A DNA stretch of 64,000 nt from Luteimonas wenzhouensis (GTDB lineage: Bacteria; Pseudomonadota; Gammaproteobacteria; Xanthomonadales; Xanthomonadaceae). Each line of letters starts with the position of its first letter. Position 1 is the stretch's first letter. Shown here in pieces: positions 22,744-31,723 of this stretch. A program made the position numbers and the translations under genes. The notes beneath the pieces were generated by a model. It was given only the letters and a program-made list of their open reading frames with translations. It searched no databases and had not been told where the DNA came from. The stretch spans positions 372,001 to 436,000 of the forward strand of contig NZ_VOHE01000002.1 of NCBI RefSeq assembly GCF_007859305.1, given 5' to 3'.

Positions 22744-23370
22744 TTAGGCTGGCTGGATCGACTCTTCCGGGCGCCGCTCGAGCACCTGGTCGACCAGCCC
22801 GTACTCGCGCGCGGCCTCCGCGCTCTTGAAGTTGTCGCGCTCGGTGTCGGCGGTGATGGTCTCGATCGACTGGCCGGTGTGGCGGGCCAGGATCTCGTTC
22901 AGCCGCTGCTTCATCGACAGGATCTCGCGGGCGTGGATGTCGATGTCGGTCGCCTGGCCCTGGAAGCCGCCCAGCGGCTGGTGGATCATCACCCGCGAAT
23001 TGGGCAGTGCGTAGCGCTTGCCGGCCGCGCCGGCAGCGAGCAGCAGGGCGCCCATGCTGGCCGCCTGGCCCACGCAGATCGTGCTCACGTCGGGCTTGAT
23101 GAACTGCATGGTGTCGTAGATCGCCATGCCGGCGGTGACGATGCCGCCCGGCGAGTTGATGTACAGGTGGATGTCCTTCTCGGGGTTCTCTGCCTCGAGG
23201 AAGAGCATCTGGGCCACGATCACGTTGGCGACGTGGTCATCGATGCCGCCGACCAGGAAGATCACCCGTTCCTTGAGCAGCCGCGAGTAGATGTCGTAGG
23301 CGCGCTCGCCGCGGCTGGTCTGTTCGACCACCATCGGCACGAGGTTCAGGGCCTTGGTCTCGTAGCTCAT
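22744..23370 (-). CDS. clpP: ATP-dependent Clp protease proteolytic subunit
   Basis: 208-aa serine peptidase forming the ClpP tetradecamer. The catalytic triad is S105 (GQAASMGA), H130 (VMIHQPLGG) and D179 (DTERDN), matching E. coli S111/H136/D185 with a constant offset. A short N-terminal propeptide precedes [17 protein letters not shown]. It is located between tig and clpX, the conserved tig-clpP-clpX-lon order. Confidence 0.98.
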   Translation of the reverse strand: MSYETKALNLVPMVVEQTSRGERAYDIYSRLLKERVIFLVGGIDDHVANVIVAQMLFLEAENPEKDIHLYINSPGGIVTAGMAIYDTMQFIKPDVSTICVGQAASMGALLLAAGAAGKRYALPNSRVMIHQPLGGFQGQATDIDIHAREILSMKQRLNEILARHTGQSIETITADTERDNFKSAEAAREYGLVDQVLERRPEESIQPA

Positions 23371-23448
23371 CGATTCGTTTCTCGCTCGGGTCGTGGGCGC
23401 CCGACGTGCGGGCCCCGGAGTGGCGCGGACGCCGGCCGGACGGACCGG

Positions 23449-24753
23449 CTAGGGCGTGATCGCTTCCTGGAACGTGAGCTGCTTCTCGGTGTGCTGGGCG
23501 CGCTCGGCGATCCAGTCGATCACCTGCTCTTCCATCACCCGGTTCTGCAGTCCCGACATGAGTTGGGGGTCGTTGCGGTACAACTCAATGACCTGCTCGG
23601 GCTGCTCGTAGGTGGAGGCGATCAGGCGCAGGTGCTCGTTCAGGCGCGCCGGGTCCAGCTTCAGCTGGTTGCGGCGGGCCACCTCGCCCACCAGCAGCCC
23701 CACCAGCACGCGCTTGCGCGCCGTCTCCATGAAGCCCAGGTGGGCGTCGGCCGGGACTTCGCCCGGGTCGCGGCCGCTGCGGCGGGCCTGGTCGACCTGC
23801 TGGGCCAGCAGCGCGCGGGCCTCGGTCTCCACCAGCCGCGGCGGCAGCTCGACGTCGGCGTAGGCGGCCACCAGCTGCTCGCCGACCTCGCGCCGCAGGC
23901 GGTTCATCAGCGCGCCCTTGAGCTCGCGCTCGAGGTTGGTGCGGATGTCGGCGCGGAACTGCTCGAGCTCGCCACTGCGCACGCCGAAGCTGCGGATGAA
24001 CGCGGCATCGACCTCGGGCAGGTGCTGCTCGGACACGCGCACCGCCTTCAGGTGCACGGTCGCGGCCTTGCCGGCCAGCGCGGCCACGCGCCAGTCGGCC
24101 GGGAACTCGACCTGGACGCTCTTCTCGCTGCCGGCCTCGATCCCGACCAGGGCGTCCTCGACCGCCTTGATCATCCCGCCCGAGCCGAGCACGGTGGTGC
24201 CGCGCTCGACGCCCTCGGCGGGCAGCCGCGTGCCGTCCAGTTCGGTCCAGGTCTCCACCTCGACCGCGTCGCCGGCCTGCGCCGGGCGCGTCACCGCGTT
24301 CCAGCTGCGGCGCTGCTGGCGCAGGTTGTCGATCATCCGGTCGATGTCTTCCTCGGTGACCTCGGCCGTGTGGCGGACCACCTGCAGCTTGGACATGTCG
24401 AGGTCACCGAAATCGGGCACGACCTCGAACGTGGCCACGTAGGCCAGCTCGCCCTCGGCCTTGTCCTCGCTGGGCTCGATGACCGGCTTGCCGGCCAGGC
24501 GCAGTTCCTGGTCGCGCACGACCTCGTCGAAGCCTTCGCGCAGCAGCCCGTCCAGCACCTCGGCCCGGACCTGCTCGCCAAAGCGCTGCTCGATCACCCT
24601 GGTCGGCACCTTGCCGGGGCGGAACCCCTTGATCCTGGCGGTCCGCGCGATCTCGCGCAGGCGCCCGCCAACCCGGGTTTCGAGCCGCTCGGACGGCAGG
24701 CGCAACGTCAGGCGGCGCCCGAGGTTGCCGACGGATTCGACGGACACTTGCAT
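23449..24753 (-). CDS. tig: Trigger factor
   Basis: 434-aa ribosome-associated chaperone. The N-terminal ribosome-binding domain contains the signature near residues 43-47 within [15 protein letters not shown]. An FKBP-type PPIase domain lies around residues 160-245 ([16 protein letters not shown]), with the C-terminal chaperone arms after. The start [10 protein letters not shown] is typical and is preceded by AGGAG. In-frame sequence upstream lacks homology. Confidence 0.97.
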   Translation of the reverse strand: MQVSVESVGNLGRRLTLRLPSERLETRVGGRLREIARTARIKGFRPGKVPTRVIEQRFGEQVRAEVLDGLLREGFDEVVRDQELRLAGKPVIEPSEDKAEGELAYVATFEVVPDFGDLDMSKLQVVRHTAEVTEEDIDRMIDNLRQQRRSWNAVTRPAQAGDAVEVETWTELDGTRLPAEGVERGTTVLGSGGMIKAVEDALVGIEAGSEKSVQVEFPADWRVAALAGKAATVHLKAVRVSEQHLPEVDAAFIRSFGVRSGELEQFRADIRTNLERELKGALMNRLRREVGEQLVAAYADVELPPRLVETEARALLAQQVDQARRSGRDPGEVPADAHLGFMETARKRVLVGLLVGEVARRNQLKLDPARLNEHLRLIASTYEQPEQVIELYRNDPQLMSGLQNRVMEEQVIDWIAERAQHTEKQLTFQEAITP

Positions 24754-25112
24754 GGGATTGGACTCCTGCCTCGCGGCCATGGCCGCTGCTCTCTCTTGAG
24801 AAATTCTGAACCGGATGGGGACCGGCGCCCGGGCCTGCCGTGGCAGGCCGGCGGCGGCCGGCGGAACGGGATATTTTGGCGGAATCGGGGGGCGGCCGCC
24901 AGTGGCGGGGCGGATGCGACGGCCGGGCCGGTAGCGGCCCGCGGCAAGACAGGCCGGTGGTCGCGGCAGGCGCGGCGGCTGCCCTCGCCGATGCCCGCGA
25001 ACCGCAGGGCCGCTGCCGCACGGGCCGGATGGAGCGCGGGCGCGGTGGCGGGATGCCCTGCCCTCGCCAGCGCTCGCGGTCTTCCGCCCCCGCGAGGGGC
25101 AGCAAGGAAGGC
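24754..25112. other. Non-coding region upstream of tig
   Basis: 359 bp without a convincing gene between tRNA-Leu and tig. It contains the tig ribosome-binding site, an AT-rich ATATTTT run near 24871-24877 that may belong to the tig promoter, and a GC-rich imperfect hairpin near 25088-25102 without a T-run. Nothing else is recognisable. Confidence 0.5.
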
Positions 25113-25198
25113 TGGTGCGAAAGGCGGGATTCGAACCCGCACGACACAAGGTCACTGGAACCTAAATCCAGGGCGTCTACCAATTCCGCCACTTTCGC
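25113..25198 (-). tRNA. tRNA-Leu (anticodon TAG)
   Basis: 86-nt class II tRNA with a long variable arm and encoded CCA. Acceptor GCGAAAG pairs with CTTTCGC; anticodon stem CTGGA/TCCAG encloses TTTAGGT, giving TAG. It is last in a five-tRNA minus-strand cluster but is separated from tRNA-Lys by a terminator-like hairpin. Confidence 0.97.
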
Positions 25199-25270
25199 GC
25201 CGGTGCATCTTAGCCCCGGGCCCGGCCGGCTGGCCGGCGCAGCCGCTGCGCGGTCCCGGACGCGGCCCCG

Positions 25271-25299
25271 GAAACGACAACGCCCGGCGGGGCCGGGCG
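25271..25299 (-). terminator. Terminator-like hairpin after tRNA-Lys
   Basis: An 8-bp perfect stem (CGCCCGGC/GCCGGGCG) with a 3-base loop, followed on the minus strand by TTGTCGTTTC. It lies between tRNA-Lys and tRNA-Leu and may separate their transcripts. Confidence 0.65.
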
Positions 25300-25310
25300 C
25301 TGTTCGACAC

Positions 25311-25386
25311 TGGTGGGCCGTCTAGGATTCGAACCTAGGACCTACTGATTAAGAGTCAGCTGCTCTACCAACTGAGCTAACGGCCC
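25311..25386 (-). tRNA. tRNA-Lys (anticodon CTT)
   Basis: 76 nt with encoded CCA. Acceptor GGGCCGT pairs with ACGGCCC; anticodon loop CTCTTAA gives CTT. T arm GGTTCGAATCC. Confidence 0.96.
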
Positions 25387-25471
25387 GGGAAAAAAGCGGG
25401 CGCGCAGTGTATCCGGAACACGCGCCTTCCGGCAATGCCCTTCCCGCAGGAAGGAAGTCGCCGCGAATGGA

Positions 25472-25549
25472 TGGGGTGGCTGAGGGGACTCGAACCCCCG
25501 ACATCTGGAATCACAATCCAGGACTCTAACCAACTGAGCTACAGCCACC
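25472..25549 (-). tRNA. tRNA-His (anticodon GTG)
   Basis: 78 nt including CCA and the encoded extra 5' G (G-1) pairing with discriminator C73, the hallmark of histidine tRNA. Anticodon loop TTGTGAT gives GTG. Confidence 0.97.
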
Positions 25550-25608
25550 ACTGGAACCACACAGGATACCCGAGTCGGTGCCCGGATGCCCCTCGCCGGG
25601 ACCGGCGC

Positions 25609-25685
25609 TGGCGCGCCCGGCAGGACTCGAACCTGCAACCACCGGCTTAGAAGGCCGGTGCTCTATCCGGTTGAGCTACGGGCGC
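25609..25685 (-). tRNA. tRNA-Arg (anticodon TCT)
   Basis: 77 nt with encoded CCA. Acceptor GCGCCCG pairs with CGGGCGC; anticodon loop CTTCTAA gives TCT. Reads AGA/AGG codons, which are rare in this GC-rich sequence. Confidence 0.96.
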
Positions 25686-25719
25686 GTGGGCGCATGATAG
25701 CCGTCCCGGGAGGAGACGA

Positions 25720-25796
25720 TGGTCGGGGTAGAGGGATTCGAACCCCCGACATCCTGCTCCCAAAGCAGGCGCGCTACCAGGCTGCGCTATACCCCG
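25720..25796 (-). tRNA. tRNA-Pro (anticodon TGG)
   Basis: 77 nt with encoded CCA. Acceptor CGGGGTA pairs with TACCCCG; anticodon loop TTTGGGA gives TGG. First of the cluster in transcription order (Pro, Arg, His, Lys, then Leu). Confidence 0.97.
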
Positions 25797-25950
25797 GCCG
25801 GTGACAGGCGGTCCTGCCGCCGGGGCCGGCTGCCCCGGCGGAGCCGGACATTGTCCGGGAGCACGCCGAGCGCTGTCAACGCGCCCGCCCCGGGCCGGCG
25901 GACTCCCGTGTATCCTGAGGCCGGATCCAATCCAACGGAACAGGCGACCC

Positions 25951-26712
25951 ATGCGAAGCGGCAACCCCGTACTCAAAGAATCGACCTTCCTGGATCTTGG
26001 CAGCGGCGCGGTGGTCACGCGTGACGGCGAGGTCATGACCCTCAACGGCACCGTCAACAAGACCGGCATCCTGCTGCTGTTGACCGTGCTCACGGCGGCG
26101 TTCGCCTGGAACCAGGCCATCGGGCCGGACGGCAGCGTGGCCCCCGGGTTCTCGGTCTATGTCTGGGGCGGCGCGATCGGCGGCCTGGTGCTGGCCATCG
26201 TCACCGCGTTCAAGAAGGAGTGGTCCCCGGTCACCGCGCCGCTTTACGCGCTGGTGGAGGGCTTCTTCCTCGGCGCGATCTCGGCGCTGTTCAACCACCT
26301 GTACGAAGGCATCGTGATGCAGGCGGTGATGCTGACCTTCGGCACCCTGTTCGCGCTGCTGCTGGCCTACCGCAGCGGCCTGATCAAGGCCACCGAGAAC
26401 TTCAAGCTCGGCGTGGTCGCGGCCACCGGCGGCATCGCCCTGGTGTACCTGGCCACGATCGTGCTGCGGATGTTCGGCAAGGACATCCCGATGATCCACG
26501 ACAACGGGATCATCGGCATCGGCTTCAGCCTGTTCGTGATCGTGGTCGCGGCGCTGAACCTGGTGCTGGACTTCGACTTCATCGAGAGCGGGGTCGAGCA
26601 CGGCGCGCCCAAGTACATGGAGTGGTACGGCGCGTTCGGCCTGATGGTCACCCTGGTCTGGCTGTACATCGAGTTCCTGCGCCTGCTGGCCAAGCTGCAA
26701 TCGCGCGACTGA
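25951..26712 (+). CDS. Bax inhibitor-1 / YccA family membrane protein
   Basis: 253-aa integral membrane protein of the TMBIM/BI-1 family with about seven hydrophobic helices between residues 30 and 250. The family region with conserved acidic residues in the last loops is present (DFDFIESGVEHGAPKYMEWY). In E. coli the relative YccA interacts with FtsH. The start MRSGNPVLKEST fits bacterial members and follows a GGAACAGG stretch. It is divergent from the tRNA cluster and followed by a strong terminator. Its function in this organism is not shown by the sequence. Confidence 0.92.
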   Translation: MRSGNPVLKESTFLDLGSGAVVTRDGEVMTLNGTVNKTGILLLLTVLTAAFAWNQAIGPDGSVAPGFSVYVWGGAIGGLVLAIVTAFKKEWSPVTAPLYALVEGFFLGAISALFNHLYEGIVMQAVMLTFGTLFALLLAYRSGLIKATENFKLGVVAATGGIALVYLATIVLRMFGKDIPMIHDNGIIGIGFSLFVIVVAALNLVLDFDFIESGVEHGAPKYMEWYGAFGLMVTLVWLYIEFLRLLAKLQSRD

Positions 26713-26736
26713 CGCACCCCCGATCGCGGACGGAAG

Positions 26737-26762
26737 AAGGCGCCCCGCGGGGCGCCTTTTTT
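26737..26762 (+). terminator. Terminator after the Bax-inhibitor family gene
   Basis: A 10-bp stem (AAGGCGCCCC/GGGGCGCCTT) closed by a tight GC centre and followed by six T residues. The A-rich left flank means it could also work for the convergent antiporter gene. Confidence 0.88.
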
Positions 26763-26779
26763 CGTGCCGGCCGCGACGC

Positions 26780-28111
26780 TCACGGCATCGGCGCCGGCGC
26801 CACGGCCGGGACCGGCCCGGGACGCCGCGGCCAGGCGATGAACCCGATCGCGACCAGCGCAAGCAGCCAGCAGTACCAGACCCGTCCCGCCAGCGCGATC
26901 GGCGGGACTGCCGCCAGCGACGAGGCCAGCAGCAGCTGCGCGCCATAGGGCAGCAGGCCCTGCGGCACGCAGGCGAAGATGTCGAGCACGCTGGCCGCAC
27001 GGCGCGGGCTGATCCCGTGGCGGACCGCGATGTCGCGGGCCACGCTGCCACCGACAAGGATCGCGACGGTGTTGTTGGCGGTGAACACGTCGGCGGCGGT
27101 GGCCAGCGCGGCGATGCTGAACTCGCCGGTGCGGCGGCCCACGTGGCCGCGTGCCGGGCGGGCGATTGCCTGCGCCAGCCAGGCCAGGCCGCCGCTGGCC
27201 TTCATCAGCGCCGCCAGTCCGCCCACCAGCAGCGCCAGCAGCAGGATCTCGACCATGCCCTCGAATCCGGTCCAGATGTCCCCGGCGTAGCGTTGCAGGC
27301 CGTAGCCCTCCGCCGCCAGCAGGCCGAAGGCCCCGGACAGCGCCAGGCCGATGCCGAGCACCAGCAGCACGTCCAGCCCCGCCAGCGCCAGCATCAGCAC
27401 CACCAGGTATGGCAGGGCCAGCCACGCCGGCGCGGCCGGCGGCGACTGCACCGGCGCCGGCTCGCCGGCGAAGGCCAGCAGGACCATGGTCACAAGCGCC
27501 GCCGGCAGCGCGATGCGGAAGTTCTCGCGGAACTTGTCGCGCATCTGCGCGCCCTGGGTGCGGGTGGCGGCGATGGTGGTGTCGGAGATCACCGACAGGT
27601 TGTCCCCGAGCATCGCGCCGCCGACGACGGCGCCGGCCACCAACGCCCGGTCCAGCCCGGCGGCATCGGCCACCCCGACCGCGATCGGCATGACCGCGGC
27701 AATCGTGCCCATCGAGGTGCCGATCGCCAGCGACACCGCGCAGCCGATCGCGAACAGCCCCGGCAACAGCAGCGACGGATGGAGCACCTCCACGCCGAGC
27801 GAGACCACCGCGTCCACCGCCCCGATCGCCCTGGAGACCTGTGCGAAGGCACCGGCCAGCAGGAAGATCAGGCACATCAGCACGATGTTGGGGTCGCCCA
27901 TGCCCTGGAGCAGGGTGTCGCCCGGACGGATCCCGCGGCGCCGGGCGATCCAGGCCGCCAGCGCCAGCGCCGGCAGGATCGCGACCGGGGCGCGCAGCTG
28001 GTAGAAGCCCATCGGCTCGCCGGCGGCGGTGTAGTACAGGCCGGCGCCGAAGAACACCGCCAGGAACAGCAGCAACGGAGTGAGCGCGAGCGCGCCGGGG
28101 CGGAGGGTCAT
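26780..28111 (-). CDS. Na+/H+ antiporter NhaC family protein
   Basis: 443-aa inner-membrane transporter with around eleven hydrophobic segments. Family motifs include GTSMGTIAAVMPIAVG, GAMLGDNLSVISDTTIAA and ADVFTANNTVAILVGG in the second half. Members exchange sodium and protons, or malate/lactate in some branches; the substrate is inferred only from family. The start MTLRPGALALTP is chosen because the in-frame upstream part is not hydrophobic or conserved. Confidence 0.88.
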   Translation of the reverse strand: MTLRPGALALTPLLLFLAVFFGAGLYYTAAGEPMGFYQLRAPVAILPALALAAWIARRRGIRPGDTLLQGMGDPNIVLMCLIFLLAGAFAQVSRAIGAVDAVVSLGVEVLHPSLLLPGLFAIGCAVSLAIGTSMGTIAAVMPIAVGVADAAGLDRALVAGAVVGGAMLGDNLSVISDTTIAATRTQGAQMRDKFRENFRIALPAALVTMVLLAFAGEPAPVQSPPAAPAWLALPYLVVLMLALAGLDVLLVLGIGLALSGAFGLLAAEGYGLQRYAGDIWTGFEGMVEILLLALLVGGLAALMKASGGLAWLAQAIARPARGHVGRRTGEFSIAALATAADVFTANNTVAILVGGSVARDIAVRHGISPRRAASVLDIFACVPQGLLPYGAQLLLASSLAAVPPIALAGRVWYCWLLALVAIGFIAWPRRPGPVPAVAPAPMP

Positions 28112-28246
28112 CGCGGGGGTCCGGCAAAATGTCGATTGTGCGGTGTTTGCGCCGGGCGCGTCATGCGCCGGGCGAGACGCTGTATCCGGACGCCTGGCGC
28201 CGGCCGGCATCCATGCCCCGCGCCGGGGAACCGGAACGGCTGGAAC

Positions 28247-28274
28247 GGAACGGGGCGCCGAAGCGCCCCGTTCC
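28247..28274 (-). terminator. Terminator after NAD-isocitrate dehydrogenase gene
   Basis: A 12-bp perfect stem (GGAACGGGGCGC/GCGCCCCGTTCC) with a TTCG tetraloop on the minus strand, 27 bp past the IDH stop. The T-run is weak (CGTTCC). Confidence 0.7.
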
Positions 28275-28300
28275 CACGACCATCGGCAAGCCGCCGCGGA

Positions 28301-29308
28301 TCAGATCCTGGAGGCGATGGCCTTCGCGAACGCCATCGTATTGCCGCTGCCGCCCAGGTCCGGGGTCAGGTTGTCCTGCGCCTCCAGCGTGGCCACGATC
28401 GCCCCGCGCAGCCGCGTGGCCTGCTCGGGCTGGCCGATGTGGTCAAGCATCTGCGCCGCGCCCAGCATCAGCGCGCAGGGATTGGCCTTGCCCTGGCCGG
28501 CGATATCCGGGGCGGTGCCGTGCACGGCCTCGAAGATCGCCGCGTCCTTGCCGATGTTGGCGCCGGGGGCCAGGCCCAGGCCGCCGACCAGGCCGGCGCA
28601 CAGGTCGGAGATGATGTCGCCGAACAGGTTGGTGGTCACGATGACGTCGAACTGCTCCGGCCGCATGACCAGCTGCATGCAGGTGTTGTCGACGATCATC
28701 TCGGTGCACTCGATCTGCGGATACTGCGCCGCGACCTCGCGCGCCACCTTCAGGAACAGGCCAGACGTGGTCTTGAGGATGTTGGCCTTGTGCACCACGG
28801 TGACCTTCTTGCGGCCGGTGCGCACGGCCAGGTCGAACGCGTAGCGCACGATGCGCTCGGAGCCCTTGCGGGTGATCTTCTGCACCAGGGTGGCAGTCTC
28901 GCCATCCTCGGTGATCGACTGGCCCTCGCCGATGTAGGCGCCCTCGGTGTTCTCGCGCACCGTGATCAGGTCCACGTTGCCGGGGAAGCGCGCGCGGGTG
29001 TTCGGGTACGAGCGCGCGGGGCGCACGTTCGCGTACAGGTCGAAACGCTTGCGCAGTTCGACGTTGATCGAGGAGAAGCCCTCGCCCACCGGCGTGGTGA
29101 GCGGGCTCTTGAGCGCGATCCGGTTGCGGCTGATGGAATCGAGCGTGGCCTGCGGCAGCAGTTCGCCGTGCTTCTCGAGCGCGACCAGGCCCGCGTCGGC
29201 CTCCTCGTAGGCGAGCCCGACCTGCATCGCGTCGAGCACGTGCAGGGTCGCGTCCATGATCTCCGGGCCAATGCCGTCGCCGCGGATGACCGTGATTGTC
29301 TGGGTCAT
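28301..29308 (-). CDS. NAD-dependent isocitrate dehydrogenase
   Basis: 335-aa decarboxylating dehydrogenase of the isocitrate/isopropylmalate family, converting isocitrate to 2-oxoglutarate in the TCA cycle. It has GDGIGPEI near residue 10, the phosphate-loop segment SPLTTPVGEGFSS, the RENTEGAYIGEG motif, LFGDIISDLCAGLVGG and the NAD-specific region HGTAPDIAGQGKANP. The IDH loop with SS (rather than isopropylmalate LxxxL pattern) argues for isocitrate. Length and pattern match the short homodimeric NAD-IDH known from Xanthomonas rather than the 416-aa NADP enzyme. Confidence 0.9.
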   Translation of the reverse strand: MTQTITVIRGDGIGPEIMDATLHVLDAMQVGLAYEEADAGLVALEKHGELLPQATLDSISRNRIALKSPLTTPVGEGFSSINVELRKRFDLYANVRPARSYPNTRARFPGNVDLITVRENTEGAYIGEGQSITEDGETATLVQKITRKGSERIVRYAFDLAVRTGRKKVTVVHKANILKTTSGLFLKVAREVAAQYPQIECTEMIVDNTCMQLVMRPEQFDVIVTTNLFGDIISDLCAGLVGGLGLAPGANIGKDAAIFEAVHGTAPDIAGQGKANPCALMLGAAQMLDHIGQPEQATRLRGAIVATLEAQDNLTPDLGGSGNTMAFAKAIASRI

Positions 29309-29327
29309 TGGTGGGGGGTGTCCGTGC

Positions 29328-29355
29328 AGAAAGCGCCGCGCGCGAAGGCGCGGCG
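29328..29355 (-). terminator. Possible terminator after grxC
   Basis: An 8-bp stem (CGCCGCGC/GCGCGGCG) with a CTTCGC loop on the minus strand, followed by CTTTCT. It lies just before the IDH start. The grxC-to-IDH gap (29309-29522) holds nothing else I can name. Confidence 0.5.
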
Positions 29356-29522
29356 TGGGGATTGGTTGAAGATGAAATTATGCCCGAAAGCCGCCGGCCG
29401 CCCCAAGCCGACCCGGGTCGGCGACCCCGGCGCGGACGCCCGGCAGCGGCCTGCCTGCGCCGCCGCGGCCGCGCAGGCAGGCCGCGCTGGACCGGCCCAT
29501 GGCGGCCGGCCCGGGGGTGGGC

Positions 29523-29801
29523 TCAGCGTCCCAGCAGCGGCTCGAACCCGCCCTGGCGATGCAGCGCCATCATGTCGTCGTAGCCGCCCACGTGGACGTC
29601 GCCAACGAAGATCTGCGGCACCGAGGTCCGGCCGGTGCGCGCGACCATGCGTTCGCGCTCGGCCGGGTCGAGGTCGATCCGGACTTCGTTCCATTCCAGC
29701 CCGCGGCTGCGCAGGAACGACTTGGCCGCCATGCAGTAGCTGCAGATGGCGCTGGTGTAGAGGGTGATCGGCGGCTGCGCGCCCTGTGCGGAGGCATCCA
29801 T
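29523..29801 (-). CDS. grxC: Glutaredoxin 3
   Basis: 92-aa thioredoxin-fold redox protein reducing protein disulfides and glutathionylated proteins with glutathione. The active site reads CSYC (within SAICSYCMAAK), a variant of the usual CPYC. The glutathione-binding TSVPQIFVG (cis-proline) and GGYDDMMALH segments are present. The chosen ATG adds about eight residues before the first strand (ITLYTS); longer starts lack homology. It is divergent from bepA. Confidence 0.94.
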   Translation of the reverse strand: MDASAQGAQPPITLYTSAICSYCMAAKSFLRSRGLEWNEVRIDLDPAERERMVARTGRTSVPQIFVGDVHVGGYDDMMALHRQGGFEPLLGR

Positions 29802-29974
29802 CGCGGGAACCTGGGATTGCGGGACTGGGTCGAATCTTGGGCGCCGCGTCGCGGCTTTTCCACCGCCCGCGATGGAACGCTGCAAACGATTAACATCGGA
29901 TTCACTCCCCGCGCGGGACGCCCCGGCATGCTTGCCAGGGGCGGTCCCCGCCCGCCGTGCCCTCCTGGACTTCC

Positions 29975-31633
29975 ATGCGCGCCTGCCTGATCCGCCTCAG
30001 CACCCTGTTCGCCACCGCCCTGCTGGTGCTGGTGGGCGCTGCCGGCGCCCGGGCGCAGGAGAACCGCCTGCCGGACATCGGCTCCTCCGCCGGCAGCGTG
30101 CTCGGCCCGGCGCAGCAGGCCGAATACGGGCGGATGCTGCTGGCACAGCTGCGCCACTACGGCTACGTGCTCGAGGACCCCCTGGTCGACGGCTGGCTCC
30201 AGGCCACCGGCAACCGCCTGGCCGCCGCCAGCGACGACCCCGGGCAGAAGTTCACCTTCTTCATGATGAAGGACCGCAGCATCAACGCCTTCGCCACCCT
30301 GGGCGGCTACATCGGCGTGAACGCCGGGCTGGTGCTGGCGGCCGAGACCGAGGACGAGGTGGCCGCGGTGCTGGGCCACGAGGTCGCGCACGTCACCCAG
30401 CTGCACGTGCTGCGCGGGGTGGAGCGGGCACAGCGCGACAGCATCCCGCTGCTGCTGGCGATGCTCGGCGCGATCGCGATCGCGCAGTCGGCCGGCGGCA
30501 ATTCGTCGGACGACGCGGCGATGGCCGCCATCGCCACCGCCCAGGGCCTGGCCGCGCAGCGCCAGATCAACTACACCCGCTCCAACGAGTCCGAGGCCGA
30601 TCGCATCGGCATCCGCACGCTGGCCCGCAGCGGATACGACCCGGGCGCCATGGCCAGCATGTTCGAGCGCATGCACGCGGTCTCGCGCACCAACCAGGGC
30701 GGCGAGCGCGAGCGGCTGCCCGACTACCTCAAGACCCACCCGGTCACCACCATCCGCATCAGCGAGGCCAAGGACCGGGCCGAGCGCCTGGCCGGGCAGT
30801 CGGTCCAGGGCACGGTGTCCACGCCCGACGCCAGCATCACCCAGCGCATCCCGGTCACGGGCGCGGCGCTGCCCGAGGGCCTGCGGCTGGGCGACAACCC
30901 GCTGCTGCCCGCCGGCCTGGCGCTGGAGGGCGGCCTGGAGGCGACGCGACGCAACGAGTTCGGCTGGGCCCGCGAACGCCTCCGGGTGCTCAGCGCCAAT
31001 ACCCCCGAAGCGGCGGTGCGCGAATACGAGCGCATGGGCAGCGCGCGCGGGCTCGACGACGCGCAGCGCTACGGACTGGCGATCGCGCAGCTTCGCGCCG
31101 GCCGCGCCGAGCAGGCGGCCACCTCCCTGGCGGCGCTCCTGGAGCGGCACCCGGGCGACGTGTGGCTCTCCATCGGCCTGGCCGAAGCCGAGGCCCATGC
31201 CGGCCGCCACGATGCGGCCGACCGCCGGTTCCAGGCGCTGCTCGAGCGCATGCCGCGCAACCCGGCGATCGCCATGTCCTACGCCGAGGTGCTGGTGGCG
31301 CGCAATACGCCCGAAGCCGGGCGCCGGGCCCGCGACGTGCTGCGTCCGCTGCTGGCCACCAGCGGCTCGGACCCCGCGTTCCAGCGGACCTTCGCCCGCG
31401 CCAGCGAGATCGCCGGCGACCCGGTGCGCGCCGGCGAAGCCTGGGCGGAGGCGGCCTTCCTCAGCGGCCGCGAGGAGCAGGCCCTGGTGCAGCTCAACAC
31501 GCTCAAGAAGCGTGACGACCTGGACTACTACGCCCGGGCGCGGATCGATGCGCGCATTTCCCAGATCACGCCGGTGGTGCTGGAGCTGCGCCGCCAGGGC
31601 GTGCGCGACCCTGACCTGAACCGGCGCCGCTGA
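29975..31633 (+). CDS. bepA: Beta-barrel assembly-enhancing protease BepA-like (M48 metallopeptidase with TPR)
   Basis: 552-aa periplasmic zinc metalloprotease/chaperone for outer-membrane LptD and beta-barrel quality control. A signal peptide covers residues 1-27, cleaved before QENRLPD. HEVAH is at 135-139 (E. coli 136-140) and the third ligand glutamate lies in NESEADRIG. The C-terminal half is a TPR repeat array (residues about 310-540). The ATG at 29975 starts the signal peptide directly; a GTG 18 bases upstream is in frame but adds only a few residues. Confidence 0.92.
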   Translation: MRACLIRLSTLFATALLVLVGAAGARAQENRLPDIGSSAGSVLGPAQQAEYGRMLLAQLRHYGYVLEDPLVDGWLQATGNRLAAASDDPGQKFTFFMMKDRSINAFATLGGYIGVNAGLVLAAETEDEVAAVLGHEVAHVTQLHVLRGVERAQRDSIPLLLAMLGAIAIAQSAGGNSSDDAAMAAIATAQGLAAQRQINYTRSNESEADRIGIRTLARSGYDPGAMASMFERMHAVSRTNQGGERERLPDYLKTHPVTTIRISEAKDRAERLAGQSVQGTVSTPDASITQRIPVTGAALPEGLRLGDNPLLPAGLALEGGLEATRRNEFGWARERLRVLSANTPEAAVREYERMGSARGLDDAQRYGLAIAQLRAGRAEQAATSLAALLERHPGDVWLSIGLAEAEAHAGRHDAADRRFQALLERMPRNPAIAMSYAEVLVARNTPEAGRRARDVLRPLLATSGSDPAFQRTFARASEIAGDPVRAGEAWAEAAFLSGREEQALVQLNTLKKRDDLDYYARARIDARISQITPVVLELRRQGVRDPDLNRRR

Positions 31634-31646
31634 GACCACGCGCCGG

Positions 31647-31679
31647 CTGTCACAATACGGTCATGGAACTGTCGTCCAA
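31647..31679 (+). promoter_or_regulatory. Pho box upstream of phoB
   Basis: Three PhoB-type 7-mers at exact 11-bp spacing: CTGTCAC (31647), CGGTCAT (31658) and CTGTCGT (31669), separated by AATA and GGAA. The consensus is CTGTCAT repeated every 11 bp. A weak -10 (TCCAAT, 31675-31680) begins 10 bp after the second repeat, the usual geometry of PhoB-activated promoters. Confidence 0.8.
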
Positions 31680-31723
31680 TGCTGGCGTCGGCCGCCGTGG
31701 CCGGGCCTGGGCTGGAGCCTGAG

